From contig JAJPKK010000256.1 in assembly GCA_021323775.1 (NCBI GenBank), forward strand, positions 1-48,133: a stretch of 48,133 nt of DNA. Direction: 5' to 3'. The notes below the pieces were generated by a model that saw nothing but the letters and a program-made list of their open reading frames with translations, searched no databases and was not told where the DNA came from. This document shows, piece by piece, positions 33,056 through 41,423 of this stretch. The DNA is from Hyphomicrobiales bacterium (GTDB taxonomy: Bacteria > Pseudomonadota > Alphaproteobacteria > Rhizobiales > Xanthobacteraceae). Both the position numbers and the translations under genes were made by a program. Each line of letters begins with the position of its first letter. Positions within the stretch are counted from its first letter, which is position 1.

Positions 33056-34693
33056 ATGAAATCTTCCGGCACACCCCTTCTCTCCGTTAACGACCTCTCC
33101 GTCGCCTTCGGTCGTGGCGAGGGCCAGCTGCCGGCCGTCGACCGTGTCTCGTTCGACATCCGCAAGGGCGAGACGATGGCGCTGGTCGGCGAATCCGGCT
33201 CGGGAAAATCCGTCACCGCGCTCTCGATCATGCGGCTCCTCCCTTATCCCCCTGCGTGGCACCCGTCCGGGTCGGTCCTGTTCAAAGGGCGGGATCTGAT
33301 GCGGCTTCGGGAAGACGACATGCGGCGGGTGCGCGGCGACGACATCACGATCGTGTTCCAGGAACCGATGACGTCGCTTAATCCGCTGCACACCATCGAA
33401 AAGCAGATCGGCGAAATCCTCTTGCTGCATAGCGGCATCGTCGGCGCCAAAGCGCGCGCCCGGACGATCGAGCTTCTCACCCAGGTCGGCATTCCGGACC
33501 CGGAAGGCCGCTTGCAGAGCTTTCCGCACCAGCTCTCGGGCGGCCAGCGGCAGCGCGTGATGATCGCCATGGCGCTCGCCAATGAGCCTGACCTGCTCAT
33601 TGCGGACGAGCCGACAACCGCGCTCGACGTCACCGTGCAGGCTCAGATTCTCAAGCTCCTCAAGGATCTGCAAGCCCGGCTCGGCATGGCGATCCTGTTC
33701 ATTACCCATGATCTCGGCGTCGTCCGCAAGGTGGCGGACCGGGTCTGCGTGATGAAGCAGGGCAAGATCGTGGAGCAGGGCGCGGTCGAGGCGGTGTTTT
33801 CGTCGCCGCAGCATCCCTACACACGCGAATTGATCGCCGCCGAACCCAAGGGGAAACCGGCGCCGCTCAATCCGGACGGCGATGTCATGATCCGCACCGA
33901 CGAGCTCAAGGTGTGGTTCCCCATTAGACGCGGGGTGCTGCGCAAAGTGGTCGGCCACATCAAGGCGGTCGACGGTGTGTCGATCGAGGTGAGGCGCGGC
34001 GAAACGCTGGGCATTGTTGGCGAATCCGGTTCCGGCAAGACCACGCTCGGGCTCGCCCTCCTGCGTCTGATCTCCTCCGACGGCCCGATCGTGTTCATGG
34101 GCAACAAGCTGCAAGGGCTGAAATTCAAGGAGATGCGGCCGTTCCGCCGCGACATGCAGATCGTGTTCCAGGACCCCTATGGTTCGCTCAGCCCGCGCAT
34201 GTCGATCGCCGACATTATCGAGGAAGGCCTGCCGATTCATCAGCCGCATTTGAGCCGGGCGGAACGCCAGGAGCGGGTGGTGCGCGCGCTCATCGAGGTC
34301 GGGCTCGATCCGCAGACGCGTTTCCGCTATCCGCACGAGTTCTCCGGCGGTCAGCGTCAACGCATCGCCGTGGCCCGCGCCGTGGTGCTGGAGCCGACCT
34401 TCGTCGTGCTTGACGAGCCAACCAGCGCGCTCGACATGCTGATTCAGGCGCAGATCGTCGACCTCCTGCGCGACCTGCAACAGCGCAAGAACCTCACCTA
34501 CCTCTTCATTTCTCACGATCTCAAGGTGGTGGCGGCGCTCGCCAGCAAACTTATCGTGATGCGCAACGGCAAGATCGTCGAGGAGGGGCCGTCGGCCGAG
34601 ATTTTTGCGCGCCCGCGGTCGCCCTACACAAAAGCGCTGTTCTCCGCCGCTTTCAGTCTCGAAGCTGCGCCGGACAATGTGGTCGCGCAGTAA
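33056..34693 (+). CDS. yejF: ABC transporter ATPase YejF (fused double ATPase)
   Basis: This 545-residue protein holds two complete ATPase domains and powers the YejABEF importer. Domain 1 has Walker A GESGSGKS (near residue 45), signature LSGGQRQRV and Walker B DLLIADEP. Domain 2 has Walker A GESGSGKT (near 322), signature FSGGQRQRI and Walker B FVVLDEP. Each ends with the C-terminal HPYTREL/SPYTKAL region of the oligopeptide family. I chose the ATG at 33056, where homology begins; an in-frame ATG at 33008 would add 16 residues. It lies 76 bases past yejE and closes the operon. The gene after it is gmhB, behind a repeat. Confidence 0.93.
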   Translation: MKSSGTPLLSVNDLSVAFGRGEGQLPAVDRVSFDIRKGETMALVGESGSGKSVTALSIMRLLPYPPAWHPSGSVLFKGRDLMRLREDDMRRVRGDDITIVFQEPMTSLNPLHTIEKQIGEILLLHSGIVGAKARARTIELLTQVGIPDPEGRLQSFPHQLSGGQRQRVMIAMALANEPDLLIADEPTTALDVTVQAQILKLLKDLQARLGMAILFITHDLGVVRKVADRVCVMKQGKIVEQGAVEAVFSSPQHPYTRELIAAEPKGKPAPLNPDGDVMIRTDELKVWFPIRRGVLRKVVGHIKAVDGVSIEVRRGETLGIVGESGSGKTTLGLALLRLISSDGPIVFMGNKLQGLKFKEMRPFRRDMQIVFQDPYGSLSPRMSIADIIEEGLPIHQPHLSRAERQERVVRALIEVGLDPQTRFRYPHEFSGGQRQRIAVARAVVLEPTFVVLDEPTSALDMLIQAQIVDLLRDLQQRKNLTYLFISHDLKVVAALASKLIVMRNGKIVEEGPSAEIFARPRSPYTKALFSAAFSLEAAPDNVVAQ

Positions 34694-34699
34694 GCCGGC

Positions 34700-34830
34700 C
34701 CGTCCCCTCTCACACTCCCCTCCCCCTTGTGGGGAGGAGTCGGGGGTGGGGGTCGTGCCGGGGAGCACCTTCAGAGCCAAACTTCCCGACCCCCCAACCC
34801 AACCCTCCCCTACAAGGGGTGAGGGAGACG
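34700..34830. repeat. Double GC-rich palindromic repeat between yejF and gmhB
   Basis: The first unit, CTCCCCTCCCCCTTGTGGGG, with the following AGGAGTCGGGGGTGGGGG is matched by an inverted second unit, CCCGACCCCCCAACCC then CTCCCCTACAAGGGGTGAGG. This is the intact form of the element that lies in frame inside hyuA. Confidence 0.8.
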
Positions 34831-34880
34831 AGACGGCCGCGCCATGTGCGATTGGCCGGCGCCTGCAGGAGAGAGGAGGC

Positions 34881-35417
34881 TTGGAGCGACCGCGGCGTCC
34901 GGCCGTATTCCTTGATCGCGACGGCACGCTCAACCACGATATCGGCTATGTGCACCGCATCGCGGACTTTCGCTGGTTTCCGGGCGCCGTGAATGCGATC
35001 CGGAGGCTCAATGACGGCGGCTACTATGTCTTCATCGTGACCAACCAGTCCGGCGTGGCGCGCGGCATCTACGACGAGGCCGCGATCCATGAGCTGCACC
35101 GCTGGATGAACGAGGAGTTGCGCGCCGCCGGCGCACATATCGACGATATACGCTATTGCCCGCATCACCCGGAGGGGACCGTCGCGGCCTACCGCACCGT
35201 ATGTTCCTGCCGAAAGCCCGCCGCGGGCATGTTGCTGGATTTGATGAGTGTCTGGCCGGTCATCCGGGAGGCCAGCATCATGATCGGCGACCAGGAAAGC
35301 GATGCCGCCGCGGGAAGGGCCGCCGGCATTGCCTCCGCAATCATCCCGGCCGGCGGGCTTGAGGATTTCGTCCGGCAGTTGTTGAGCCGGCGCGAGGCGG
35401 CTTGGCCGCTCCCGTAG
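34881..35417 (+). CDS. gmhB: Heptose-1,7-bisphosphate 7-phosphatase (GmhB type, HAD family)
   Basis: This 178-residue HAD phosphatase removes the C7 phosphate from manno-heptose bisphosphate in ADP-heptose synthesis for the lipopolysaccharide core. Motif I is FLDRDGTLN (nucleophile Asp), motif II is VTNQSGVARG, and motif IV is MIGDQESDAAAG. The zinc loop CPHHPEGT...VCSCRKP is the mark of the GmhB/HisB group. Homology starts at about residue 4, so I placed the start at the TTG at 34881, preceded by AGGAGAGAGG; longer frames run back through the repeat and yejF. A histidinol phosphatase role is possible for this group, but there is no his operon nearby. Confidence 0.85.
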   Translation: MERPRRPAVFLDRDGTLNHDIGYVHRIADFRWFPGAVNAIRRLNDGGYYVFIVTNQSGVARGIYDEAAIHELHRWMNEELRAAGAHIDDIRYCPHHPEGTVAAYRTVCSCRKPAAGMLLDLMSVWPVIREASIMIGDQESDAAAGRAAGIASAIIPAGGLEDFVRQLLSRREAAWPLP

Positions 35418-35436
35418 GGCGCGTGAAGCGATGTTG

Positions 35437-35533
35437 GACCTCATCCGGAGGAGCGCGCGCTTGCCCACGTGTCTCGAAGGATGGCCACGGGCGAGGCCCA
35501 CCAGGCGGGGCCCGTCGGGATGAGGGTCACCGT
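35437..35533. repeat. Repeat of the GACCTCATCC...GGAGCGCGCGC type
   Basis: GACCTCATCCGGAGGAGCGC, followed by GTGTCTCGAAGGATGG and a closing GGGATGAGG, resembles an intergenic element that also occurs, in part, at 37196-37240 (GACCTCATCCCAAGGAGG...GCGCGCGCTCCTC). Confidence 0.6.
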
Positions 35534-35545
35534 TTGTCGCAGGCT

Positions 35546-35622
35546 CATAGGGTGCGCAGCGAAACCCCTCTTCGCCTCCGCGAAGGCCCAGATGGGCTTC
35601 ACCATCGCTCAACCCATCCTAT
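35546..35622. repeat. Diverged copy of the GTAGGATGGGTTGAGCG palindromic repeat
   Basis: The left arm GGTGCGCAGCGAAACCCCTC and the right arm GGGCTTCACCATCGCTCAAC then CCATCCTA are related to the copies at 20.5 and 21.5 kb, with an inner hairpin CTTCGCCTCCGCGAAG. It ends about 35 bases from the stop of the leftward UbiD gene. Confidence 0.6.
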
Positions 35623-35656
35623 CAGCGACACGCGCCCCGGCGGGCGGCGCTGCTGC

Positions 35657-37126
35657 CTACAGCTTCGCCAAAATCCCCGCAAACTTCTCCCGCACCTTCG
35701 CGACCAGTTCCGGGCTGGCGCGCGCAACGGGGGGAAAATCCTTGAGCCGCTCGAACGGGCGACAGGCATCGATCACGGCGCGCGAGTTGGTTGAGGTTGC
35801 CTTGTCAAGCAGCGGGTCGAGCGGCGTCGACCAGGCGCGGCGGAAGAACTCGATATCGGTGGCCGGATCGCAGCGCGTGCAGACGGCCCACATCACATCG
35901 AAAATGTCGGTCGGGTCGACATCCTCGTCGACCACCACGACGAAGCGGCCGAGATAGGAGCCTGACTGGCTCGAGGCTGCAAGCATGCCGGCCTGCCGGG
36001 CGTGGCCTGGATAGGCCTGCTTGATGGCGATGACATTGAACATGCGGGCGCCGCCGAATTCGTGGCACCACACCCCCTGCACCCCGGATAGGCCGGCGCG
36101 CTCGACCTCGTCCCAGATCATGCCGGCCTTCATGACGCATTTGCTGAACGAGAAGTCCGACGGCGGCCGCATCGGCGAGGCGATGCCGAGCACCGGGTCG
36201 TTGCGGTAATAGACGCGCCGCACTCGCACCACCGGCTGCTCGCTGGGGCTCGACGCGTAATAGCCGGTGAACTCGCCGAACGGCCCCTCCCAAGCGGTTT
36301 CGTCCGCTGCCATGTCGCCCTCGATGACGATCTCGGCATGGGCCGGCATCGGCAGGCCATGGACCTCGCTCTCGATCACGTCATAAGGCACGCCGCGGTG
36401 GCCGCCGGCATAGTCGTACTCGGAGAGGCCGAATTTCAGCTCGTTGCCGCCGGCAAGGAACAGCAGCGGGTCGTGCCCGCAACTGATCAACACCGGGCAC
36501 GGCTTGCCGGCGCGGAAATACTTCTCGCGGATCTGGCGCCCGTGCTTGCCGGGCGACATCCACAGGCTGACGCGGTCCTTGCCGAGCACCATCGCGCGAT
36601 ACGTCGCGGCATTGACCCAGTTCTCCTCCGGATCGCGCATAATGACGAGATCATCGGTTCCGATGTAGCGCCCGCCGTCAAGCTCATGCAGGCGCGGCGC
36701 CGGAAACTTGTAGAGATCGATCGCGCCGTCCCGGTCGATGTTCTCCAGCACCGCCCCTTTCGCCACCACGCGCGGCGGCAGCGGCTGATGGGTCTTCATG
36801 CGGTCCCGATAGGAGCGCACGACATCGAGCGGACCGTTGGGCACGGGCAGTCCGAGCGCAATGGCGAGTCGCTTCGACGAATTGGTGGCGCCTGACAGAA
36901 GCCGTATCCCTTTGGGATAACCGGGCACGTCCTCGAACAGGATCGCGGGCGGCTCAGGCCTCGTATGGCAGACGATTTCAGCGAGCGTTCCTATCTCAAG
37001 GTCCCAATGCGCCCCGCGGATGCGCAGCAGCTCGCCCGCCGCTTCGATGCGGGCCAGGAACTCGCGGAGGTCGGCATGCGGGGCGTGGTGGGCGTTGTAG
37101 GGTTGCTGCGTGGTTACATCGAGCAT
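35657..37126 (-). CDS. UbiD family decarboxylase
   Basis: This 489-residue protein belongs to the UbiD family, which uses prenylated FMN to decarboxylate (or carboxylate) aromatic and unsaturated acids. Family landmarks are LREFLARIEAAGELLRI near the start, the FMN and metal-binding middle part (WVNAATYRAMVLGKDR, SPGKHGRQIREKYF), and the Glu-containing block EGPFGEFTGYYASSPSEQPV with the catalytic Glu-Arg-Glu region around it. Length is normal. The flavin prenyltransferase UbiX is not next to it. Whether it acts in ubiquinone synthesis or aromatic breakdown cannot be told; the lack of ubi neighbours favours a catabolic role, as inference. Confidence 0.87.
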   Translation of the reverse strand: MLDVTTQQPYNAHHAPHADLREFLARIEAAGELLRIRGAHWDLEIGTLAEIVCHTRPEPPAILFEDVPGYPKGIRLLSGATNSSKRLAIALGLPVPNGPLDVVRSYRDRMKTHQPLPPRVVAKGAVLENIDRDGAIDLYKFPAPRLHELDGGRYIGTDDLVIMRDPEENWVNAATYRAMVLGKDRVSLWMSPGKHGRQIREKYFRAGKPCPVLISCGHDPLLFLAGGNELKFGLSEYDYAGGHRGVPYDVIESEVHGLPMPAHAEIVIEGDMAADETAWEGPFGEFTGYYASSPSEQPVVRVRRVYYRNDPVLGIASPMRPPSDFSFSKCVMKAGMIWDEVERAGLSGVQGVWCHEFGGARMFNVIAIKQAYPGHARQAGMLAASSQSGSYLGRFVVVVDEDVDPTDIFDVMWAVCTRCDPATDIEFFRRAWSTPLDPLLDKATSTNSRAVIDACRPFERLKDFPPVARASPELVAKVREKFAGILAKL

Positions 37127-37195
37127 GTGCTAAGGTCTCTGGTGGAACGATTCAAGAAACTAATCATATCGCATGATCGGATCCAAACCTTCGGA

Positions 37196-37242
37196 CCTCA
37201 TCCCAAGGAGGCCGCGCGCAAGCGCGCGCTCCTCAGGACGAA
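37196..37242. repeat. Hairpin repeat upstream of the UbiD gene
   Basis: GACCTCATCCCAAGGAGGCC followed by GCGCGCAAGCGCGCGCTCCTC forms a hairpin (GAGG..CCTC and GCGCGC..GCGCGC). It shares its left edge with the element at 35437. It lies in the 259-base spacer between the UbiD and DUF4399 genes, both leftward. Confidence 0.55.
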
Positions 37243-37385
37243 GCTGACAGATGTTATCGATATGATGCGGCTCCTTCATTGAAGGCGCGGCAACAGTATT
37301 TCATGAGTGTGAGAGTAAACGAAAGGGCCCCGCCGGAGAAACCTAGGAGGGGCGCCTCGCCTTCTCAAGCTGCTTTTTCAGATTC

Positions 37386-37880
37386 TCAATGGTGCTGCAT
37401 CCCAGCCGGGGCGGGAGCGCTTGCCCGCTGCGCCGCAGCACTCTGTTGCCTGACCCTGATGGTGATGACCGGCGACACGATCGGCGGCGAGAACGGTATG
37501 TGACTCCAGTCGCCAAGCACGAGCTGCAAGGTGTGCTGACCGGGCGGAAGCGTCAGCGTGGTCTCGGTCTGTCCGCCGCCAAAATGCATGTGCTGTGCGT
37601 CCATCGGCAGCGGCGCCTTCGCCTCTTCATCCGAGAGTTTGGTATCGATCAGAAGGTGATGATGCCCGGTCTTCTCCTTCTCAACGCCGGCCGGCGCAAC
37701 GCCCATGCCGGTGAGGCCAAACTGGACCTTGAAGGGACTTGTCACCGTCTCTCGATCCTTGAGGTTTATGAAATAAGCGGTGGCGCCGGGCGGCGCCGGC
37801 GTCTGTGCCTGAGCAGCCGGGGAGCCGACCAACGTGACTGCGGCGGCACCTAACACGACGGTGCAGGAGATGAGGCGCAT
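37386..37880 (-). CDS. DUF4399 domain secreted protein
   Basis: This 164-residue protein has a signal peptide (LISCTVVLGAAAVTLVGSPAAQA) and a DUF4399 domain, recognised by AYFINLKDRETVTSPFKVQF, TGHHHLLIDTKL, MHFGGGQTETTLTLPPGQHT and LQLVLGDWSHIPFSPPIVS. The many His residues (GHHHLLID, AQHMHFGGG) suggest metal binding, but the family has no settled function. The ATG at 37878-37880 follows GGAGAATGTC. A longer upstream frame has no coding support and overlaps the control region of the TRAP binding protein on the other strand. Confidence 0.85.
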   Translation of the reverse strand: MRLISCTVVLGAAAVTLVGSPAAQAQTPAPPGATAYFINLKDRETVTSPFKVQFGLTGMGVAPAGVEKEKTGHHHLLIDTKLSDEEAKAPLPMDAQHMHFGGGQTETTLTLPPGQHTLQLVLGDWSHIPFSPPIVSPVITIRVRQQSAAAQRASAPAPAGMQHH

Positions 37881-38191
37881 GACATTCTCCAGATGTTTGG
37901 GGTGTGGCGTCGTTGAGACGCCCATCTGGATTGGCTGGTGACGCTGGCAAAACAATGCCGAGGATGAGGCAAAGTCTGATCCAACACGTGCATTGGGAGT
38001 CGGCGGGACAAGCCCGGCGGCGACGCCCGTGGGTTTTCCGAGAACAGGCCAGCGCGGCGCGTTCGGTAAGCGCAAATGGCGCACCCTGAATTCAAGGTCA
38101 AGGGTTTCCACGCGCGCGCGGTCCGTGATAACAAAACGGTATGGAAGCGGGCGCCATCGCCCGAACAGGGCAGGAAAATCGGGAGGAGACC

Positions 38192-39289
38192 ATGAAGCGT
38201 CGCGAATTTCTCAAAGCCGCCGGACTGAGCGGCGTTGCTACTACGGCCGCGGCTGTGGCAATGCCTGCGATTGCGCAGTCGATGCCGGAATTGAAGTGGC
38301 GCTGCACTTCGAGCTTTCCAAAGTCGCTCGACACGATTTATGGCGCTGCCGAAATTTTCGCTAAGGCGGTCGCCGAAATAACCGACAACAAATTCCAAAT
38401 CCAGGTCTTTGCCGCCGGTGAAATCGTGCCTGGCTTGAACGCGGCGGACGCGGTGACGAACGGCACGGTCGAGATGTGCCACACGGCGTCCTACTACTAC
38501 GTCGGCAAGGACCCGACCTACGCGTTTGGCACGGCGGTGCCGTTCGGACTTAACAGCCGCATGCAGAACGCCTGGATGTTCTTCGGCGGCGGCATGGAGT
38601 TGATGAACGATTTCTACAAGAAGGCCAATATCTATGCGATTCCGTGCGGCAACACCGGTTGCCAGATGGGCGGCTGGTTCCGCAAGGAGATCCGGGAAGC
38701 CTCCGATTTCAACGGCCTGAAATTCCGCATCGGCGGTTATGCGGGCCGGGTGTTGCAGAAGCTCGGCTGCGTGCCGCAGCAGATCGCCGGCGGCGACATC
38801 TATCCGGCGCTCGAGAAAGGCACGATCGATGCCGCGGAGTGGGTCGGTCCTTATGACGACGAGAAGCTCGGCTTCCAGAAGGTCGCTCAGTACTACTACT
38901 ACCCCGGCTGGTGGGAAGGCTCGGCGATGCTCCACAACTTCATCAACCTCGACAAGTGGAACGCGCTGACGCCGGCCTACAAAGCGGTGGTGCGCACCGC
39001 CTCGGAGATGGCCAATACCTGGATGCAATCGAAATACGACGCCGTTAATCCGGCGGCGCTGCGCCGCCTGCTGGCTGGCGGCGCCAAGCTGATGCCATTC
39101 CCGACGCCCGTCATGGAGGCATGTCTCAATGCGGCGCTCGAGCTTTACCACGAGGTTTCCGCTTCCAATCCTGATTTCAAGAAAGCCTACGAGTCGATGA
39201 TCGCCTTCCGCGGCGACCAGTATCTGTGGTGGCAGGTGGCGGAATATTCCAACGACACCTTCCTGATCCGCAATCGCACCAAGGTGTGA
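38192..39289 (+). CDS. dctP: TRAP transporter solute-binding protein (DctP family)
   Basis: This 365-residue periplasmic protein captures an organic acid for a TRAP transporter. A twin-arginine signal (MKRREFLKAAGLSGVATTAA) is followed by the mature start WRCTSSFPKSLDTIYGAAEI. The DctP signature is FNGLKFRIGGYAGRVLQKLG (about residues 173-192), including the Arg that pairs with the substrate carboxylate, and DAAEWVGPYDDEKLGF follows. It is closest to the 2-oxoacid-binding (TakP-like) group, where a metal can help binding. GGGAGGAG precedes the ATG. The permease genes lie downstream but on the opposite strand, facing it. Confidence 0.9.
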   Translation: MKRREFLKAAGLSGVATTAAAVAMPAIAQSMPELKWRCTSSFPKSLDTIYGAAEIFAKAVAEITDNKFQIQVFAAGEIVPGLNAADAVTNGTVEMCHTASYYYVGKDPTYAFGTAVPFGLNSRMQNAWMFFGGGMELMNDFYKKANIYAIPCGNTGCQMGGWFRKEIREASDFNGLKFRIGGYAGRVLQKLGCVPQQIAGGDIYPALEKGTIDAAEWVGPYDDEKLGFQKVAQYYYYPGWWEGSAMLHNFINLDKWNALTPAYKAVVRTASEMANTWMQSKYDAVNPAALRRLLAGGAKLMPFPTPVMEACLNAALELYHEVSASNPDFKKAYESMIAFRGDQYLWWQVAEYSNDTFLIRNRTKV

Positions 39290-39370
39290 GCGGCCAAACG
39301 CGACCGGCGACTCGGCAATCTCCCGGGGGCCGAACGAACGAGGAGAAGCGCCGTGACGATCTTCGCCCCG

Positions 39371-39390
39371 TCTGATATCAAGATATCAGA
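39371..39390. promoter_or_regulatory. Palindromic operator upstream of the fitA relic
   Basis: TCTGATATC and GATATCAGA are perfect inverted arms of 9 bases around AA. The palindrome ends 14 bases before the ATG of the FitA-like fragment. FitAB complexes repress their own promoter by binding an inverted repeat at this position, so it is probably the old operator. It is strikingly AT-rich for this GC-rich window. Confidence 0.65.
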
Positions 39391-39404
39391 CAGGCGAGGT
39401 CAGC

Positions 39405-39602
39405 ATGGCGCAGCTTGTAAGCGACATCCTGCGCAACGCTGCAAAGGACGAATCGATGCAACCAAATGCGCTCGGCACTCGTATAGCGTCTCGATTTGAG
39501 GCTCTTCGCTTGAAGGATGGGGAACTTCCCGCCTTGCCCTGGGAAAGGCTTGAGCCCACGTCGTCGCGCGAAATTCGAACAGGCCTTTGCAAGGCTTCTT
39601 GA
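39405..39602 (+). pseudogene. FitA-type antitoxin fragment
   Basis: The frame starts MAQL, as many FitA antitoxins do, then jumps straight to the C-terminal part: VSDILRNAAKD, GTRIASRFEALRL and ALPWERLEP. About 30 residues that should hold the ribbon-helix-helix DNA-binding core are missing. FitA proteins are about 80 residues; this has 65, with an unrelated tail after a likely frameshift. A palindromic operator lies just upstream, and a frameshifted FitB follows. Confidence 0.65.
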
Positions 39603-39818
39603 GCAGGACTTTGAGGGAAGGATTGCGGCATTCGATCTTGCCGCCGCCGGAAGCGGCGGCCGTCCTTGCAGCCGAGCGCCGGCGGAAGGGCGGCCGATCG
39701 ACGTCCGCGAAACCAGATTGCCGGCATCGCGTTGGGGCGGCGGGACGCGATCGCGACACGAAATGCGAAACATTTCGGCGATCTGTCCATACCGATTATG
39801 GACCCATGGGCAGCGTGA
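39517..39818 (+). pseudogene. FitB-type PIN toxin, frameshifted remnant
   Basis: Three frames together spell the second half of a VapC/FitB PIN-domain ribonuclease. Frame 1 (from 39559) reads RRRAKFEQAFARLLEQDF then GRIAAFD. Frame 2 reads AVLAAERRRKG. Frame 1 then gives GRPIDVRETR (39688-39717). Frame 3, from 39711, reads QIAGIALGRRDAIATRN then HFGDLSIPIMDPW and stops at 39816-39818. These are the family's closing motifs, including the conserved Asp residues. The N-terminal half with the first catalytic Asp (LDTNV region) is gone, so the toxin is certainly inactive. Confidence 0.8.
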
Positions 39819-39882
39819 CACGTCGCTGGCTTGGCTTAGCGAGGAAGGAGCGTGCGGCACGCCCCGCAGCCGCAGCGGCCTC

Positions 39883-39969
39883 TCAGCCGAAATACAGCCA
39901 TCCGACGACCGTGAAGACCGGCAGCAGGACCGCGCACGACCATCCCGTAAAGGCGAAGAAGCTCGGCAT
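39883..39969 (-). CDS. Possible small membrane protein downstream of dctM
   Basis: A short frame of 28 residues starts MPSFFAFTGWSCAVLLPV and ends VGWLYFG, forming one membrane helix. An alternative ATG at 40003-40005 would give 40 residues. It lies 47 bases beyond the stop of the TRAP large permease on the same strand (about 11 with the longer start) and could be co-transcribed. There is no family match by eye and its size is at the limit of what sequence alone can support. Confidence 0.35.
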   Translation of the reverse strand: MPSFFAFTGWSCAVLLPVFTVVGWLYFG

Positions 39970-40016
39970 TGCGATTCCCCGCTCGACTCCAATGGCGTAG
40001 ATCATTCGCCGCGTAG

Positions 40017-41423
40017 CTATTTCAAATCCAGCGGCGGCGGCATGTCCGGGATCTGGATCTCGATGTTGACCTTGCTCGGGTCGACGCCCGTTCCCTTCTC
40101 GATCCAATAGGTGACGGACTCCGGCCAGAGGATCACGATCGCGACCAGGATGAGCTGGAGGAACACCCAGGGGATAGCGCCCCAATATATCTCGGTCGTT
40201 TTCACCGAGGGCGGCGCGATGCCCCGGAGGTAGAACAGCGCAAAGCCGAACGGCGGATGCATGAAGCTCGTCTGGATGTTGGCGCAGATCAAGACGCCGA
40301 ACCAGATGAGGTCGATGCCGAGCTTATCGGCCGCGGGCGCCAGCAGCGGGATGATGATGAAGGCAATCTCGAAGAAATCGAGGAAGAACGCGATCACGAA
40401 AATGAAGAGGTTGACGAACACCAGGAAGCCGATCTGACCGCCCGGCAGGGACGTCAGCATCTGCTCGATCCACACTTTGCCGCCGACGCCCTGGAACACC
40501 AGGCTGAACGTGCGTGCGCCGATCAGGATGTAAACCACCATCGCGGTGATGCGCATGGTGGTTGCCATCCCCTGATAGACCAGCGGGCCCGTGAGCGTGC
40601 GGTTGAAGGCGGCGAGCGCCAGCGCGCCGACCGCGCCCATGGCGCCGGCTTCGGTCGGTGTCGCGAGGCCGAGAAAAATGGTGCCGAGCACGAGGAAGAT
40701 GAGCCCCAGCGATGGGATGATGCCGCGCAGGCACTTCGCCCACAGCGCCCAGCCTTTGAGGGTGCGCGCCTCAAGCGGCAGCGCCGGCACCTCCTTCGGC
40801 CACAGGACGCTGACGATCGCGACCCAGATGACGAAGAGCGCGACCTGGATGATGCTGGGTCCGATCGCGCCCGCATACATGTCGCCGACGGAGCGGCCGA
40901 GCTGGTCGGCGAGCACGACGAGCACCAGGGAGGGCGGGATGAGTTGCGTGATGGTCCCGGAAGCCGCGATCACACCCATCGTGTGACGGACCGAGTACCC
41001 GTTGCGCATCATCACCGGAATCGAGATCACGCCCATCGCGATGACCGAGGCCGCGACGGTGCCGGTAATGGCCCCCAGAATGGCGCCGACGAAGATCACC
41101 GCGTAAGAAAGGCCGCCCCGCACCGGCCCGAACAATTGGCCGATCGAATCAAGGAGATCTTCGGCGAGGCCGCAGCGCTCCAAAATCGCGCCCATGAAGG
41201 TGAAGAACGGAATGGCGAGCAGAAGATCGTTCGAGATGATCCCGAAGAGCTGGTAAGTGAGGTTGCCGAGGAAGTCGGGTTGAATGAGACCCAGTTCGAT
41301 GCCAATAAATCCGAAGAAAAGCCCCGTCGCCGCCAGCGAGAATGCGGCCGGATAGCCGATCAACATGAACCCAATCATCCCTGCGAACATCAGGGGGGCC
41401 ATGTTGTCGCGAAGGAAGCTCAT
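40017..41423 (-). CDS. dctM: TRAP transporter large permease (DctM)
   Basis: This 468-residue protein has about twelve or more membrane helices and matches the large (M) subunit of TRAP transporters, which moves the substrate using the sodium gradient. Typical blocks are FFTFMGAILERCGLAEDLLD near residue 73, GGLSYAVIFVGAILGAITGTV near 100, and GTITQLIPPSLVLVVLADQLG near 155, plus FLDFFEIAFIIIPLLAPAA near 355. Its start overlaps the stop of the small subunit gene in an ATGA, so the two are translated together. Both point towards the binding-protein gene on the opposite strand. Confidence 0.92.
   Translation of the reverse strand: MSFLRDNMAPLMFAGMIGFMLIGYPAAFSLAATGLFFGFIGIELGLIQPDFLGNLTYQLFGIISNDLLLAIPFFTFMGAILERCGLAEDLLDSIGQLFGPVRGGLSYAVIFVGAILGAITGTVAASVIAMGVISIPVMMRNGYSVRHTMGVIAASGTITQLIPPSLVLVVLADQLGRSVGDMYAGAIGPSIIQVALFVIWVAIVSVLWPKEVPALPLEARTLKGWALWAKCLRGIIPSLGLIFLVLGTIFLGLATPTEAGAMGAVGALALAAFNRTLTGPLVYQGMATTMRITAMVVYILIGARTFSLVFQGVGGKVWIEQMLTSLPGGQIGFLVFVNLFIFVIAFFLDFFEIAFIIIPLLAPAADKLGIDLIWFGVLICANIQTSFMHPPFGFALFYLRGIAPPSVKTTEIYWGAIPWVFLQLILVAIVILWPESVTYWIEKGTGVDPSKVNIEIQIPDMPPPLDLK

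Noticed and set aside
32972-34933. Leftward open frame of 653 residues opposite yejF
   Set aside because: Antisense shadow of a gene with two intact ATPase domains; its composition (His, Arg, Glu, Asp) is typical of such shadows.
37850-39151. Leftward frame of 433 residues opposite the TRAP binding protein
   Set aside because: Same reason: antisense to a protein with a Tat signal and DctP signature.
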